A model generated the notes under the pieces. It saw nothing but the letters and a program-made list of their open reading frames with translations, did no database searches and was not told the origin of the DNA. The position numbers and the translations under genes are program-made. Below, one piece after another: positions 37,101-45,200 of a stretch of DNA of 64,000 nucleotides. Source of the stretch: Symsagittifera roscoffensis (Eukaryota; Xenacoelomorpha; Acoela; Convolutidae); assembly GCF_963678635.1 (NCBI RefSeq), contig NC_087065.1:12111579-12175578 (forward strand). Direction: 5' to 3'. Position 1 is the first letter of the stretch. Each line of letters opens with the position of its first letter.

Positions 37101-39915
37101 GCGTTTTTCTCCGAATATTCCGAGGAACCTCTCACGTCTGCAGACGAATACACACTTCCGCCGGTCATCTGACGCGATACTAAATCTGAGTTCCTCAGAG
37201 CTCCCGTGGGGTCTTTTGGGAGGGTAGCATCGTCTGCATAAGTTGAGCCTCCAGTTTGTTGGAGTTTAATTCCTGGTTCTTGAGCATCTTCAAAAGCACG
37301 ATGGATCGCTTCAAACTGAGTTGAAGTTCCTAAATCCGAGATTTTTAAGGTTTCTTCTCATAAATTCAAAAACATAATCAGTTGTTAAGTTCTAAATTTA
37401 CCAGTGAGTGCAGAAATTGGCATTGTGTTTTTGTAGCTCATGGGAGGCGAGGGTCCGTCCAACTCATCTGAGCCGTCTTTTGAATTCTGCGAGAATGCAA
37501 TCGACTTCTTCCCCAGAAGAGCTGATTCGGTCGATTCCAACTCAACTAAACAATTTACTAATATCTAAAGAAAAAAAAAGAATTTTTAAGTTTGGTTAGC
37601 CAATAAAGTCAGATACCCAACTATTTGTCGCTATTTGGTTTTGCTAAGTGTGCAAGTGATTACGAACGCCACGTAATTAGAAGAAATTTGATAGTAGTTT
37701 TGTCATGGTCGCTTTCTCAGCAAAGATTGCACGCTGCAACAAGTCTCAGATTAATTCCGAAATCAATGAAAAATAAATTGCCGCCATAAAATTAAACTTT
37801 CACAGTTTTTGCCGGGAAAAGGCCTAGTACAGTTGACATACTTATTTTCTATCATTTTTTGAAGTCATTATTATCAAAATTCATTATACCTCTTCCTAAC
37901 AAAGTATTTCCACCGGGGGGTGGTTTCTTATTTTCTGCTCCTCCTCCTCCACTTTGACCTTTTGACCCCTGCTTTTCCGTTTTCCTTTTTGTCTTTGACC
38001 TTTCCATTTCTGCTAAGATGTCGCTGATCACATCACCTTTAGCTCCAGCTCCGAACTCGTCAGAACCTTCGTTGTTCCCATCCGAACTCAAGTTTCCTAT
38101 CTTTCCTTGGTTCTCAATCAACGACTTCATCGTATCTTGGCCTTAAATAGAACAAACAGCTGATTTACTAGACAGTTAAGACTTGACACTTTACAGTTTG
38201 GACTCGCTCCTTTATTCTGCTTAAAACTGTTCCATTCTAGAAAGCTAAATCAGTTTATTTTAACCGATTAGAGAAATTCGAAATGAAGATCACTGTTCTA
38301 AATTCAAATAGTAGCAAGTTCAAGGGGGTTGTCACTCCCTCAAAACTATTATTCTTCGAATAGCCTTTCAAGGATACATTTGTAAAAACATATCTTCTAT
38401 TTATCCAATGACTAATTATCAAGGCAACCATTTATAATACAAGTTGATATTGACTAAGTCTTCATTTGGATAGTCTTCTAAAATAGTTTTTTAGAAAAAG
38501 GAGGTCAGATGAAGAAAACCAGACTACCACGATACCCTCAGACAAAATGAGACTGACCTTGGATTTGCTTGTTGAGCTGGCTGAAATCCACACTATCATT
38601 AGTGTTCTCCAGTTCTTTGAAGAAGCGTGCCTTGTCTTCTATCTCCTCTAGAGTATCCTGTCCGATCCCACCACTAGTTGCAATGTCGCCAGTCCTGTCC
38701 ATCGGCTTCACTTCTTCATCTTCCAGTTCGTACGAGTTTTGACCAATTGGAACTTGAATTGGAATTGCATGTGGGGATTGTTGTTTCTCTACTGGCTTAT
38801 GTAGTGATGAGCTGAAAGTCAATAAAAAACAATCAATACAAATTTATATCGGGAGCGCTGACAGTTTAAAAAAATAGCTGTCAATTAATGTTCGTTTAAC
38901 TCAAATTGATAAAAGAAGACATTTTTCAGGTTATACAATCACCTAGCAACAAGAAAATTCAAAAGTTCTAGAACATTCTAGATAATTGTGTTTACCTCAT
39001 GCTATTGTTGGTGCTGAATGAGGCATTGATTGGGGGCACAAACAGTCCTCCGCCTTCTCCTTTCTCCTCATCATCATCACCCCTGGACTTCTTGGAAGTA
39101 GCGGATGATTTGAGGAACTGAGACCCCGTCACTCCCAACTCTTCTTCGCTGTCCTGTGACCACCAGTGGCCTCCCCCTCCTCCCTTCTTACTTCTATATT
39201 TGGCACTGCCCGGACGCTGTCTATTAACACTTTCTCTGCTTCTCGACGAGTCATCAGATATCTACACAAGCGCAATTCGACCACTCATGGAACATTACAG
39301 ATATAAACTTTTGCCAAAAGCCAGAAAGGAACAGCAATTGCAGAAAAAATCGGACTAAGTTAACATCCTCCCCCCAAAGTCGTTTCTACTTAGTTCTGAG
39401 TTTTAACTTTCAGCCAATCAGAACAGTGCATTTTACATGCAGCGCTTAGCAAATTTAATTCGAATTGGGCACTGGGGTGGAGGGTCTTAACTTGGTCTAT
39501 TTGGAGGAGGATGTCACCTTGATCCAAAAAAATCATACAATAAAAAAGATAAGTTCCTGAATGCCGTTCAATCTATAGAACATAACTTTCTTATATTTTT
39601 TCCATTTCCCCATGTAAGAGTTACTTGTACTCGATTCTTATTCTATTGATGATAACCTTCAAAACTACCCTTGAAAAATTTTAAGTGAAACCATTTTATA
39701 TTACTTGTCTTGAATTTGCAACATAATACCAAGCAAGAAAAACCTTTATGATTCGAACTTTCAAAAAAATTGCTTTATTTCAATCACATAACCTTTTCTA
39801 AAGTCTAGCTGAGAACAATTACCTCGTTGAGGATGTTCTCGATGTCCTTCTCATCCACGTCCGAGTAGTTACTCACCGAACTAGACACCCGAGTGATCTT
39901 TGCAGAACTCATCAT
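4117..39915 (-). CDS. CEP162: CEP162-like centriole/transition-zone coiled-coil protein, 16 exons
   Basis: Exons, 5' to 3': 39823-39915, 38996-39261, 38558-38811, 37890-38141, 37402-37545, 37045-37329, 36363-36632, 35724-36169, 33267-33380, 32733-32961, 32288-32432, 15280-15717, 14414-14574, 5649-5746, 4531-4728, 4117-4260. All introns are GT..AG and phases agree, giving 1178 residues. Start: tandem ATGs at 39915. Landmarks: acidic/Ser N-terminus with a WWS motif (about residue 65), DKARFFKELEN (about 190), a basic Ser-rich linker (520-670), then coiled coil with GYQKENERLY, MFKENQKLLKEI and ELQWQLTQLEKRW. The segment DKVHRLETELACKEEK..TQYEFKVKKLESEL aligns well with remembered human CEP162. 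Family role: sits at distal centriole ends, recognises axonemal microtubules and promotes transition-zone assembly. Human CEP162 is about 1400 residues. This model lacks part of the conserved central coil and the extreme C-terminus. The join of exon 11 to exon 12 across 16.6 kb is the weakest point. Confidence 0.8.
5747..6960. other. CEP162 intron 13, distal part: no gene seen
   Basis: AT-rich intronic DNA. The part near 6010-6240 is weakly similar to the P palindrome family. The part from 6590 to 6960 resembles a repeat seen again at 11040-11700 (shared 'ttgtccttta..cccc', 'caagcatgtttg', 'ttgtaaaaccatggttta' type blocks). I support no exon here. Confidence 0.45.
7001..7434. mobile_element. 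MITE-A copy
   Basis: It starts with 'gattgg' and AAAGAGTAATGAACG (7010) and ends with CGTTCATTACTCTT (7434). The interior matches the 3605 and 52129 copies, including 'aacccaactggagaaaact' and 'acctatataagagtcttca'. Non-coding, about 0.43 kb. Confidence 0.75.
7435..8847. other. CEP162 intron 13, middle part: no gene seen
   Basis: AT-rich. A short A/T repeat built on 'ttgcaata' occupies about 8095-8220. Two near-identical 'ttagccaatcaaat' phrases occur at about 8505 and 8780. No exon, RNA gene or clear element boundary is visible. Confidence 0.4.
8848..9778. mobile_element. Foldback (long inverted repeat) element
   Basis: The left arm (about 8848-9095) and right arm (about 9535-9778) are long, close reverse complements. 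Both contain 'gtattcataggttcc', 'tttcaattggtcaaaa', 'ttagccgagtct', 'gcgataacc' and 'gcaagctcgcaacacgttgg'. The arms are GC-richer than their surroundings. The loop holds six 16-bp repeats (9221-9310) and shorter 'catttgtaccaa' repeats (9367-9425). There is no coding capacity. A partial copy of the right arm lies at about 22040-22155. The structure fits a non-autonomous foldback DNA transposon. I could not fix a target duplication. Confidence 0.75.
9221..9310. repeat. 16-bp short tandem repeat, six copies
   Basis: The unit ggaacctatgaatatt recurs at 9221, 9237, 9253, 9269 and 9285, with a partial sixth at 9301. It lies in the loop of the foldback element, whose arms also contain single copies of 'ggaacctatg', so the array probably grew from an arm end. 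Confidence 0.9.
10005..10077 (+). tRNA. tRNA-Lys (anticodon CTT)
   Basis: A 73-nt cloverleaf. The acceptor stem pairs GCCCGGC with GTTGGGC, with two G-T wobbles. The D-arm A box is TAGCTCAGTCGG, the anticodon loop is CTCTTAA (CTT reads AAG lysine codons), and the T arm contains the B box GGTTCGAGCC. It is almost identical to the animal tRNA-Lys-CTT sequence I know. A T run directly after it (from 10082) is a standard RNA polymerase III terminator. There is no intron and no encoded CCA. It lies antisense inside intron 13 of the CEP162-like gene. Confidence 0.98.
10085..10290. repeat. P palindrome family, partial copy
   Basis: Shares 'tttctcaaattgtgtgaag', 'agagaacaaaagttgctta' and 'attaatacggtgcaatt' with the left arm of the palindromic element at 50993-51460. 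It sits directly downstream of the tRNA-Lys gene. Confidence 0.6.
10300..11935. repeat. Region of long G/C homopolymer runs and related repeats
   Basis: G runs of ten or more bases occur near 10323-10338, 10420-10433, 11677-11692 and 11910-11922, with a C run near 11127-11140. Several sit beside the same phrases ('ctcgtaaaaccactcgtta', 'gaggtg' before the G run, and the inverse 'ggggtgaagaccaaata'), so they are copies of one repeat in both orientations rather than independent runs. ORFs crossing them are not credible genes. The segment 11215-11520 holds nothing I can identify. Confidence 0.55.
10595..10985 (+). repeat. tRNA-like (SINE-like) repeat with A and B box
   Basis: A GC-richer island. 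TAGCACAGAAG at about 10606 fits a polymerase III A box and GGTTCGAATCC at about 10649 is a perfect B box, with tRNA-like spacing. Downstream, a segment of about 45 bases ('cttacaaatcaagagact', 'gtcaagagactgagg') occurs twice, near 10790 and 10935. Open frames here on both strands have no recognisable domain. I read the region as a SINE or a tRNA-headed composite. Confidence 0.5.
11940..12960 (+). mobile_element. E1 dispersed repeat, near full length
   Basis: Opens with 'cctgcgatacaacaagtataag' type sequence, continues with 'cagcaagagactaaag' and 'gaggacttctaacgctg', and ends near 12935 at 'ctagtatccgattgcaata'. The order matches the copy at 58876-59918. Near the 3' part, 'ggaacccaggaccttttgcc' on the plus strand is the complement of a B-box-like motif. 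No coding capacity; family unassigned. Confidence 0.55.
13395..13865 (+). mobile_element. E1 dispersed repeat, 5' part
   Basis: Begins with 'cacagaggcgaagctgcg' at 13399 followed by 'cacattacttgcaatac', the E1 opening. The rest is AT-rich DNA studded with 'gccgaaaa' phrases typical of the family. The E1 tail is not reached before the MITE-A copy at 13880. Confidence 0.5.
13880..14306. mobile_element. MITE-A copy, diverged
   Basis: Starts with 'cagttggaaaaaattcaag' and ends with 'actacgtttatcgactctt'. The middle carries 'gataaaattacaccaattt' and 'cacgcttttcgcgaccttt'. It lies about 110 bases downstream, in gene orientation, of CEP162 exon 13. Confidence 0.6.
15780..16165. repeat. MITE-A-related fragment in CEP162 intron 11
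   Basis: The phrases 'gacgcttttttcataaaacta' (split), 'cacgcaacttccacttt' and 'tttgccttccttttacca' match MITE-A interiors, but neither inverted end is intact. Confidence 0.45.
16166..17570. other. CEP162 intron 11, first stretch: nothing identified
   Basis: Contains an unexplained 291-nt plus-strand open frame at 16659-16949 with no recognisable domain, and otherwise AT-rich DNA. I searched the minus strand for the missing CEP162 coiled-coil exon and saw no convincing candidate. Confidence 0.35.
17575..18012. mobile_element. MITE-A copy, degenerate
   Basis: Shares 'gatgcaaggaaacagaaaaa', 'ttccactttcaaaagtagaag', 'ttcttcgcgccttttccacg' and 'gacctattagaagtcttca' with other MITE-A copies. Terminal repeats are eroded. 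The 'gaaaaaaatcaccaagac' phrase is locally duplicated near 17940 and 17970. Confidence 0.55.
18930..19560 (+). repeat. R3 dispersed repeat
   Basis: Matches 57110-57570 in the same orientation ('acaaggatagc', 'gcacagaatgttcc', 'cctcccc..tttcaatggtcgg') and 30620-31110 in the opposite orientation ('ctccaaaaactaattttactt', 'ggatatt..agtaatata'). No coding potential and no recognised family. Confidence 0.65.
19561..22035. other. CEP162 intron 11, second stretch: no supported gene
   Basis: Mostly AT-rich. The segment 20405-20640 is less AT-rich and open on the minus strand for 73 codons, but shows no domain, no coiled coil and no convincing splice sites. Near 20212-20290 there is a good donor-like 'ctgtaagtaag' on the minus strand without a matching acceptor, which I could not resolve. 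Confidence 0.35.
22040..22155. repeat. Foldback element, arm fragment
   Basis: 'gcgccaacatgttgtgagc', 'cttgccaacagagggtaggg' and 'cttagagccgattatcgcc' match the right arm of the element at 8848-9778. Only one arm is present. Confidence 0.7.
22937..27481 (+). CDS. Cys-loop ligand-gated ion channel subunit (anion-type), 6 exons
   Basis: Exons: 22937-23151, 23717-23994, 25507-25722, 26229-26464, 26895-27056, 27350-27481. All are GT..AG and in frame, giving 412 residues. A hydrophobic signal peptide covers residues 1-24. The extracellular domain carries the 13-residue Cys loop (Cys about 174 and 188, with NFPFDNSQ before the second) followed by SYGFHTEELRLQW. Loop A reads WTTD where most relatives have WxPD. 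M1 is about 260-280. M2 begins PARASIGVMTVLSM (about 289), and PAR at its start is the signature of GABA-A/glycine/GluCl-type chloride channels. M3 is about 322-345 and M4 373-396, with only about 27 residues between them. Inferred role: pentameric plasma-membrane channel, probably chloride-conducting; the ligand cannot be told. The gene lies antisense inside the largest CEP162 intron. Confidence 0.93.
24069..24489. mobile_element. MITE-A copy, degenerate, in receptor intron 2
   Basis: Starts 'cagttgaacaagagtcag' and ends 'ttcattgacactt'. The interior has 'gagaaaactggatcac' and 'cgttttatcacgccatttg'. Confidence 0.55.
24569..25235 (+). mobile_element. E1 dispersed repeat, in receptor intron 2
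   Basis: Opens with 'cagaggcgaagcagagtttcg' type sequence and 'cacttgcgatac', passes through 'aggccgacaactattttgaaa', and ends near 'gataatcgcaagcg' at 25230. About 0.67 kb, non-coding. Confidence 0.6.
27993..28256 (+). CDS. FLYWCH-type zinc-finger ORF, copy 1
   Basis: 87 codons, ATG to TAG. The finger reads SGHEYYLKRKN, WNCSKYQTHKCRA, then GQHNHD: the FLYWCH pattern Y..., W.C, C.A, H.H that binds one zinc and contacts DNA. In animals this finger occurs in FLYWCH proteins and in front of MULE transposases. The ORF stops about 10 residues after the finger, so it is a finger-only fragment of either. It lies inside the MULE-like element. Whether it is transcribed is unknown. Confidence 0.65.
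   Translation: MLYHSIRSDIMFEASFHFTLSSKDKQMLVVSGHEYYLKRKNKTTTNWNCSKYQTHKCRATAITDGENFIETRGQHNHDISTANLMLD
28508..28771 (+). CDS. FLYWCH-type zinc-finger ORF, copy 2
   Basis: Identical in every base to the copy at 27993-28256, although the upstream flanks of the two copies differ clearly (roughly one base in eight over the first 60 bases of the duplicated unit, plus an insertion of about 24 bases in copy 2). The duplicated unit begins at 'aagtcctttttaga' near 27780 and 'aagtccttttta' near 28270. After the stop the two copies stay alike for about ten bases only. Confidence 0.65.
   Translation: MLYHSIRSDIMFEASFHFTLSSKDKQMLVVSGHEYYLKRKNKTTTNWNCSKYQTHKCRATAITDGENFIETRGQHNHDISTANLMLD
29139..29208 (-). 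repeat. tRNA-like sequence (SINE head) inside the MULE-like element
   Basis: Read on the minus strand it gives GGCCTGATGGTATAGTGATT, then a tRNA-sized middle and a perfect B box GGTTCGAATCC followed by CTGGCGGC. The acceptor-like ends pair only partly and the anticodon loop is not clean, so I call it tRNA-derived rather than a functional tRNA. Confidence 0.6.
29950..30345. repeat. P palindrome family copy, diverged
   Basis: The left arm has 'ctcaaattgggttgacca' and 'atagcttagagctttatcag'; the right arm has 'cagaaactttgaaaagttc', 'gttctcctcattttttgtc' and 'aaatcagcgctgtatacg'. The arms are inverted relative to each other, as in 50993-51460, and the outer phrase 'aaatcag..ctg.atacg' also follows that copy. 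Confidence 0.55.
30620..31110 (-). repeat. R3 dispersed repeat, inverted copy
   Basis: Reverse-complement match to 18930-19390: 'gcttatttaagcttaat', 'aagtaaaataagtttttgg', 'tcgaatatacctagag' and 'cagatccttttatcacac'. Confidence 0.6.
31141..31330 (-). mobile_element. E2 SINE-like element with tRNA-Lys-like head, copy 1
   Basis: On the minus strand the head reads CCGTGACTGAGTG, then GAGACTCTTAATCTC and the B box AGGTTCGAATC, resembling a tRNA-Lys. The body ends on the plus-strand side with 'cagaggcgaagcttcgcaaa'. The adjacent second copy and the fragments at 34800 and 60483 share the same body. Confidence 0.65.
31398..31595 (-). mobile_element. E2 SINE-like element, copy 2
   Basis: Same order as copy 1: 'cagaggcgaagtttcgcttcg', 'caaaagcagctctagaaaatg', 'attcggctaggtctagga', then 'gagtctcacgcactaagcac'. 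The B box is damaged ('gattctataag'). It stands in direct orientation to copy 1. Confidence 0.6.
31600..32280. other. CEP162 intron 11, last part: E2-associated repeat DNA
   Basis: 'ccacactaactttgcatgtaa' and 'catttcaaaaacttgcgag' recur at about 61005-61080, so the E2 family body probably extends here. 'taatacactaagctgacgc' near 31998 and 'taatccactaagttgaggg' near 32087 form a local direct repeat. No gene seen. Confidence 0.4.
33714..34210 (+). mobile_element. E1 dispersed repeat in CEP162 intron 8
   Basis: Opens with 'cacagaggcgaagaagagctt' type sequence and 'caccacttgcgatacc', then 'catgaaagtagcttacag' and 'gtgatgtggaaactttgcgg', and closes with a tRNA-like 'tacatccagatcttaggattc'. Confidence 0.5.
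34587..34665 (-). repeat. tRNA-like sequence
   Basis: On the minus strand: GGGGGCAGATGATAGAACTT as an A-box-like part, then GGGAGTTCGATTCCGGAATA as T arm and B box. Pairing of the other arms is poor. Probably a SINE head. Confidence 0.5.
34717..34875. repeat. E2-type repeat fragments
   Basis: 'acacagaggcgaagtcgcact' (34714) and 'cagaggcgaagcagcgcttcg' (34801) start two short fragments. The second continues 'caaacactagcgagaacacg' and 'aaaaagcagctttatgaagtg', matching E2 at 31398. Confidence 0.55.
34876..35723. other. CEP162 intron 8, nothing identified
   Basis: AT-rich. A short direct repeat, 'gactcacgccaattatgag' and 'gacgcaagccaattatgac', lies near 34983 and 35021. No exon supported. Confidence 0.4.
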
Positions 39916-40440
39916 GCACACACAGGCGTTTGTTTTCGAGCTAAGTATAATTTGAGGTCATGTAAACCTGAAATTGATAAGTTGAATACTCGATTTAAAT
40001 TGTCTTCTTCCTTTTCAACAGCGCACTAGGGATGATCCTCAGTTTTCAAAACAGCAGACACTAAGAGAAAGCTTGAAAAAAGAGTAAAAAGCAGAGTGAA
40101 AACACAAACGAGATAGACTATTATCAAAATAAACTTTACGCAAGCCTTCTTTATGTTCTATGTTCTGAAGTAAATTGCAAAGATAAAAAATCCTATTTGA
40201 ATTGAAGCTTCCAAAGAAATAAGTAACAAATTAACCATGATTTTGCAAGTAAACACAATTGAACTGACTGTTGCAAAGTCAGCTCTGAATTGAAAAAAAA
40301 ACTTTTCTTTCGTATGAACAAAACCAGCGAATACGAAGTGTCAAACAATATAGCTATTTTCCCAACAAGTATTGAACTGATGCTGATGATTTAATATATT
40401 TGGTATGAAAGAAAAAACAACACCGCTCTTGTACCAACAC
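39916..40440. other. Upstream region of the CEP162-like gene
   Basis: Holds the presumed 5' UTR and promoter. I see no TATA box in a convincing place and no RFX X-box. It is otherwise AT-rich. Confidence 0.35.
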
Positions 40441-40830
40441 TAAAAACAACTTTGAACCATTGCACATTGGACTCAATTTTTTCTGATAATCTTAAATTAG
40501 CTCAGATAATTCCAATCAAAAAGACGGCATTTTCACAAGCGGTAACTTTAGACCCGTTTCAATTCCTCTAACATTGAGAAGCTGTTTGAGCGTTCGGTCA
40601 ACAACGGCATAATTAGTTGTCTTGCAAAATTCAAACTGCTCAAGTCAAATCAGTTCATGTCAAAAAATCATTTGTCTCAAAAAAATTGAAGGAAAACAGT
40701 TCTAAGAGTGTAAAACTTGATGGGTTTTAAAAAAGCGTTTCAAATTGTTGATGATTTTACATCTGATTTTGAAGTTACTGAGTTGGGAAAACCAAGGCTC
40801 TATTCTTGGTATTTTGCACTAAATCATTCA
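40441..40830 (+). pseudogene. Decayed non-LTR reverse transcriptase fragment
   Basis: With several frameshifts and stops, the plus strand still reads LKLAQIIPI, then FRPVSIPLT, EKLFERSV, LLKSNQF and GFKKAFQIVDDF. These correspond in order to the RT fingers (LKxAxIIPIxK, NYRPISLL, ENLFERLV, NQFGFR) and the palm motif D-F-x-K-A-F-D-T-V-D-H. No open frame survives, so it is long dead. Confidence 0.65.
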
Positions 40831-41114
40831 CTTAAAAGATATTAATAACTGTTGTTACTAATTTCACATTATTTTACGAACTGAGGGTCCATTCTGATAA
40901 ATGATCCAGGCATCAAAAAGACCAGCGTAGAATTGATAGAAGTAATTAATCGGCTGATTGCAAACAAGTTAACTCAAAACAATGACAAAACAAAAACGGT
41001 AAATTCACAAACCACGACTTACAAGAATCATAAATAGTGTCAGAATGAACGGTAAACTTATCGAAAAGGTATCAGCCTAAATACCTAAGAACAAATAGAT
41101 CGCAAAATGAATTT

Positions 41115-41790
41115 CAACTTAGTGGGGAAGCTGAGCTTCGCACCACTTGCAATACAGAAAAAAATAGATCTGTCAAAATGAATCAGGATTGTTTTGAAAC
41201 AAAAACATGCCAAAACAATAGAATGTGAAATTATCATCGCAAGATATTGTACCCAGCGGTAACAAAGCCAAAAATACCTTTTCAAAAACCGTTTAAGCCA
41301 AAAAAAAACAAGATTTTGAAAAAGTAAAAAAACCCCCCTCACCCTGAAAACACTTCATTTTTTTTCTAATGAAACAAACTAAGGCCACTAAGCTGATATA
41401 ATATAGGCCAAATCCTATTAAGTCTAAAAAAAAGCAAAAAAAAGCCGAAAAAAATAAAAAAAAAAACATTTAGACTAAAAAGAAGTTTTTAGTTCACCTC
41501 ACCCTCAAAACACAGATACGAACAGACAAACTATTTTCGAAAATAGTGGAAACTATATGGAAACTAGGCCGACAAAACATAGGCAGACACTAATTAGCAG
41601 ACAATTTTTTTTGAAATGGATTATTTCCCGTTTGAAAAAAGTTAGTTTCTGTCAGATTCAAACCCAAGACCTTGGCCTTCCAAGGCGCATTCATTTCCCC
41701 CAGACCAAGTATTCCGGAGACGCAAAGAAACATAGTTGTTTACGGTAACATAGTTGTTTCCGGGAAATAAAGTCTAGTAGCCGATTGCAA
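41115..41790 (+). mobile_element. E1 dispersed repeat, near full length
   Basis: Begins 'ggggaagctgagcttcgcacc' type sequence and 'cacttgcaatac', shares 'agatctgtcaaaatgaat' and 'acaatagaatgtgaaat' with 53450-54415, and ends at 'gtctagtagccgattgcaata'. The stretch near 41655 is, on the minus strand, a B-box-like GGGTTTGAATCTG after 'ccttggaaggccaagg' type tRNA-like sequence. Confidence 0.6.
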
Positions 41791-42249
41791 TACCCGATTC
41801 AATGAGTAAAATGAAGCACTAGAAAAACAAGGTTTCTCCGAATTGGTTTTACCAGTTGAGAAATCCGTCTAAGACAAAAGCAATTAGTGAGAGCACACAG
41901 ATTTTGCGTTCGATTAAAACTCAATATGGTATACTGTTATACTGAACAGCCAGTAAGATTTGAGTAAAATAATTGGAATATCTGGGTCGAAGGGTAGAAG
42001 AAGAAGAATTAATTTCACTTTACAATCAGAAACACTATTACATTAAACAAAGAATATTTTTTATCATAATAAATGAATCAACAGTTTACCCAGGATTGTT
42101 AAGTGAGGATACGCAAAGAGTTTTCTTCAAACCCACTAGGAGCGTACCCCACAGATTACACAAAAGAAAAGCACATCAATGAGTTATGAATAAGTGATAA
42201 ATATAATATTTAGGAAACCAAATAGCAAAAAGAAAAAATTATAAGTTTT

Positions 42250-45200
42250 TTAGAAATTAATTAACGCCTCATCTACCTCGCGAAAAAAAGCCCTGAAATT
42301 TTCTAGAAATTTGGGCAGAGTAACGCCCTCTTTTTGACCATTTTTCAAAATTTCTTGAAATATGACTATGTCCTTTAGGTGCAAAGCAAAACAACCCAAA
42401 ACTGTATACCCATACTCAGACTTGAATAGTATTAAACTATGTTGCCCGGAGACAACGCCTGGTCTTCTGAAAGAATACAGTTCGAGCCGCCTCACCCCGC
42501 ACCTGAACACAGTCATATTTATAAACATAAAGCAAAAATATACCTAACAAGTTCGTAATTTTCATGTATAAACGTATCTCTTAGCATATGTGCCAAATTG
42601 TTTAGTTACCCTTCTTTTAAGTTTAAAACATTTTCAGGGAGCAAGTTATTATCTCTAAATATCTTCAACAGTTTGCATCCTCTTAACCATATCGATTGTC
42701 TTTTCGTTTTTGTCTTACAGCAAGGAGCTTCAAACTGAATACCTATAGATGTTCTGGTAAAATAAGCCGATTTTGTTTTCAGAGTGAAAAAATCGTTAAA
42801 AAATGCGGTTGAATTCAACTTGTTTATTGATCTTAAGCAAAATTTGAGAAGATCGTACACACACAGCTCATGAACTGTTAAAATTTTGTGTTCTCTAAAC
42901 CTTTCCCTGATACTATCAAATTTCCTTACCTTGTAAATAATTCGAATTATTTTTTTCTGCAAAAGGAAAACTGGATTGAGATTCGAGAAGCTCGTTCCCC
43001 CATATACAAGTAATCCATATTGTATAATGGGTTTGATGTTGTAACAATAATATTTTATTAGCACATCTAGAGGTACAAACTTTCTCATTTGAGCAATAAC
43101 TCCACAATGCCTTCCTAGTTTCGCTTTTACTTTTTCAACGTGCGTTCAAAATGACAGTTTTGGATCCACAAAAACACCTAGATATTTGCAATACGCCTTA
43201 GAAGTAACCATATAATTGTTAATGCACAACTGAAGACTGGAAGCACTTGCTTTATTTTGGAAACTTAGTAATATTGATTTGTCTCCATTAAGTGTTAGCT
43301 TATTTCTATTTAGCCAGTAACATATATTTTGTATGTCGTTGGTGAAGACCTCGAAAGATTCGTTTTCACAAGTGACATTGGTATCATCTGCAAATAGGTA
43401 AACGGTTGTGTCTTTTACGCAATTGGGCATATCATTAATATATATTAAGAACAATAACGGACCGATCACGGAACCTTGCGGAACTCCATGCGAAACATTC
43501 GTCCAATCAGAGTAAACGGAGTTTGTGAACACACATTGCCTACGATTGCAGCGATTATTTCGAAACCAATCATTACACAATCCTCTTATTCCGTAGTTTT
43601 CTAATTTGTGTAAAAGTAGTTCATGATCCAATGTATCAAAGGCTTTCTTAAGATCTAGGAACATACTGAATTTCATTGACTTACCACAGTACCTAAGTTT
43701 TTCTGTTAACTCAACTAATGCATCGATAGTATTGTATTTCTGTCTAAATCCAAATTGTTTTTCATATAAAAGGTTGAACTTGTTCAAATAGTTGTATAGG
43801 CGAATATGCATTAATTTTTGAAAGATTTTACTGCAACAATTTAGTAAGGAAATGGGCCTGTAGTTATTTTCATCTGTTTTACTACCTTCTTTATAGAAGG
43901 GCTGGATTTTGGAGCTCTTGAGTTGTTCGGGATATTGGCCGGATTTGAATGAGAGATTTATCAAATAAGTTAAATATGGCGCAACTACATGAGAAACTTT
44001 CTTAATGATAATATTGCTTATTTCATCTACTCCCGTAGACTGTTTCGCTTTTAGATTCTCTATTATTTCGAGGACTTCGAACATTGTTACTTTGTGTAAG
44101 AACATTGATTGTGGTGCATTATATTTTGAATAAGTCTCATGAGACTCTCTGCTATCACTTGGTAATGTTGCCAGAAGTTTTGACGCAATGTTAGCGACGT
44201 GATCATTTAAGTGGTTGGCGATCTCCTGATTATTATCTATTTCTAAATCTCCATTTTTAAGAAGAGGAACGTTTCCGCTCCTTGGACATTTTCCTATTAT
44301 TTCATTCAATATTTTAAAAACCTGTCTCGAGTCTCCAATGCAATTATTGAACCTATTGTAATAGTAATTTCTTTTGCTTAGCTTAACTAATTTTTCTAAT
44401 TTACTCCTCTCGGCGAGAAAATTTTCGCGCTTGGTCTTATTTGTTTTGTTACATTTCCATTCCTTATACATTCTGTTCCTGGAACTAATTGCATTTTTTA
44501 TTTCTTTGCTGACCCACCCTGCCGAAGAGCAATCTTTTGCAGTGCATATACGTACAGGTGCATATTCATCAATCGTTTTTTTGAAGCAGTTTTGGAAAGA
44601 TTCGTACGAGGAATTGATATTTTCATCAACTAAAAGTTGTGCTCCTTCTAATTTTACTTTAAGGGAATTCTGGAAACTAAGGATTTTAACTTCATCGTTA
44701 AGGAATTTTAAATCCCGAAATCTTTTCGTTGTATCCTGTTTACGAGATATTCTGAATTTTAGCAAAATTGGGCAATGATCAGCAAACGTATGCTCTTCCA
44801 AAATTTTTACTTCATATTCCGGAATATTTTTTACAAAGAAATGGTCGATACACGTGTTTGATTCAGCTGTTATTCGAGTTGGGGTATCACTTGTGAGAAT
44901 GAAGCCATATGCTGCTATAGTATTTAGATAGTTATTTACAAGGTTACTTTGTTGTAAGATATCAATATTAAAATCACCGCCAAAAATTATAGGGCCATTA
45001 TGGTTTGACAATTCTTCAAGAAACTCATCTAATTTTTCGATGAATAATCCTTTATCCGAACGTGGCTTTAAATAGGTAACAACCAAAATGATTCTAACAT
45101 CCGCACTAATATTGCCTTAGTTTCTGGTAAGCTACATTTTATCTCTTGGATTTAACTAATGTTATCTCTAATTTGGATCATCGACCCACCACCTCTATTC

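Noticed and set aside
38938-38950. RFX X-box-like site in CEP162 intron 2
   Set aside because: Eleven of twelve positions fit, but it is intronic, weak and unsupported by a second site, so I do not list it as a regulatory feature.
42250-42528. 92-codon minus-strand frame as a separate gene
   Set aside because: It directly follows the LINE ORF2 end on the same strand and looks like LINE 3' UTR.
44374-44778. 134-codon plus-strand frame
   Set aside because: Shadow of the LINE ORF2 on the other strand.
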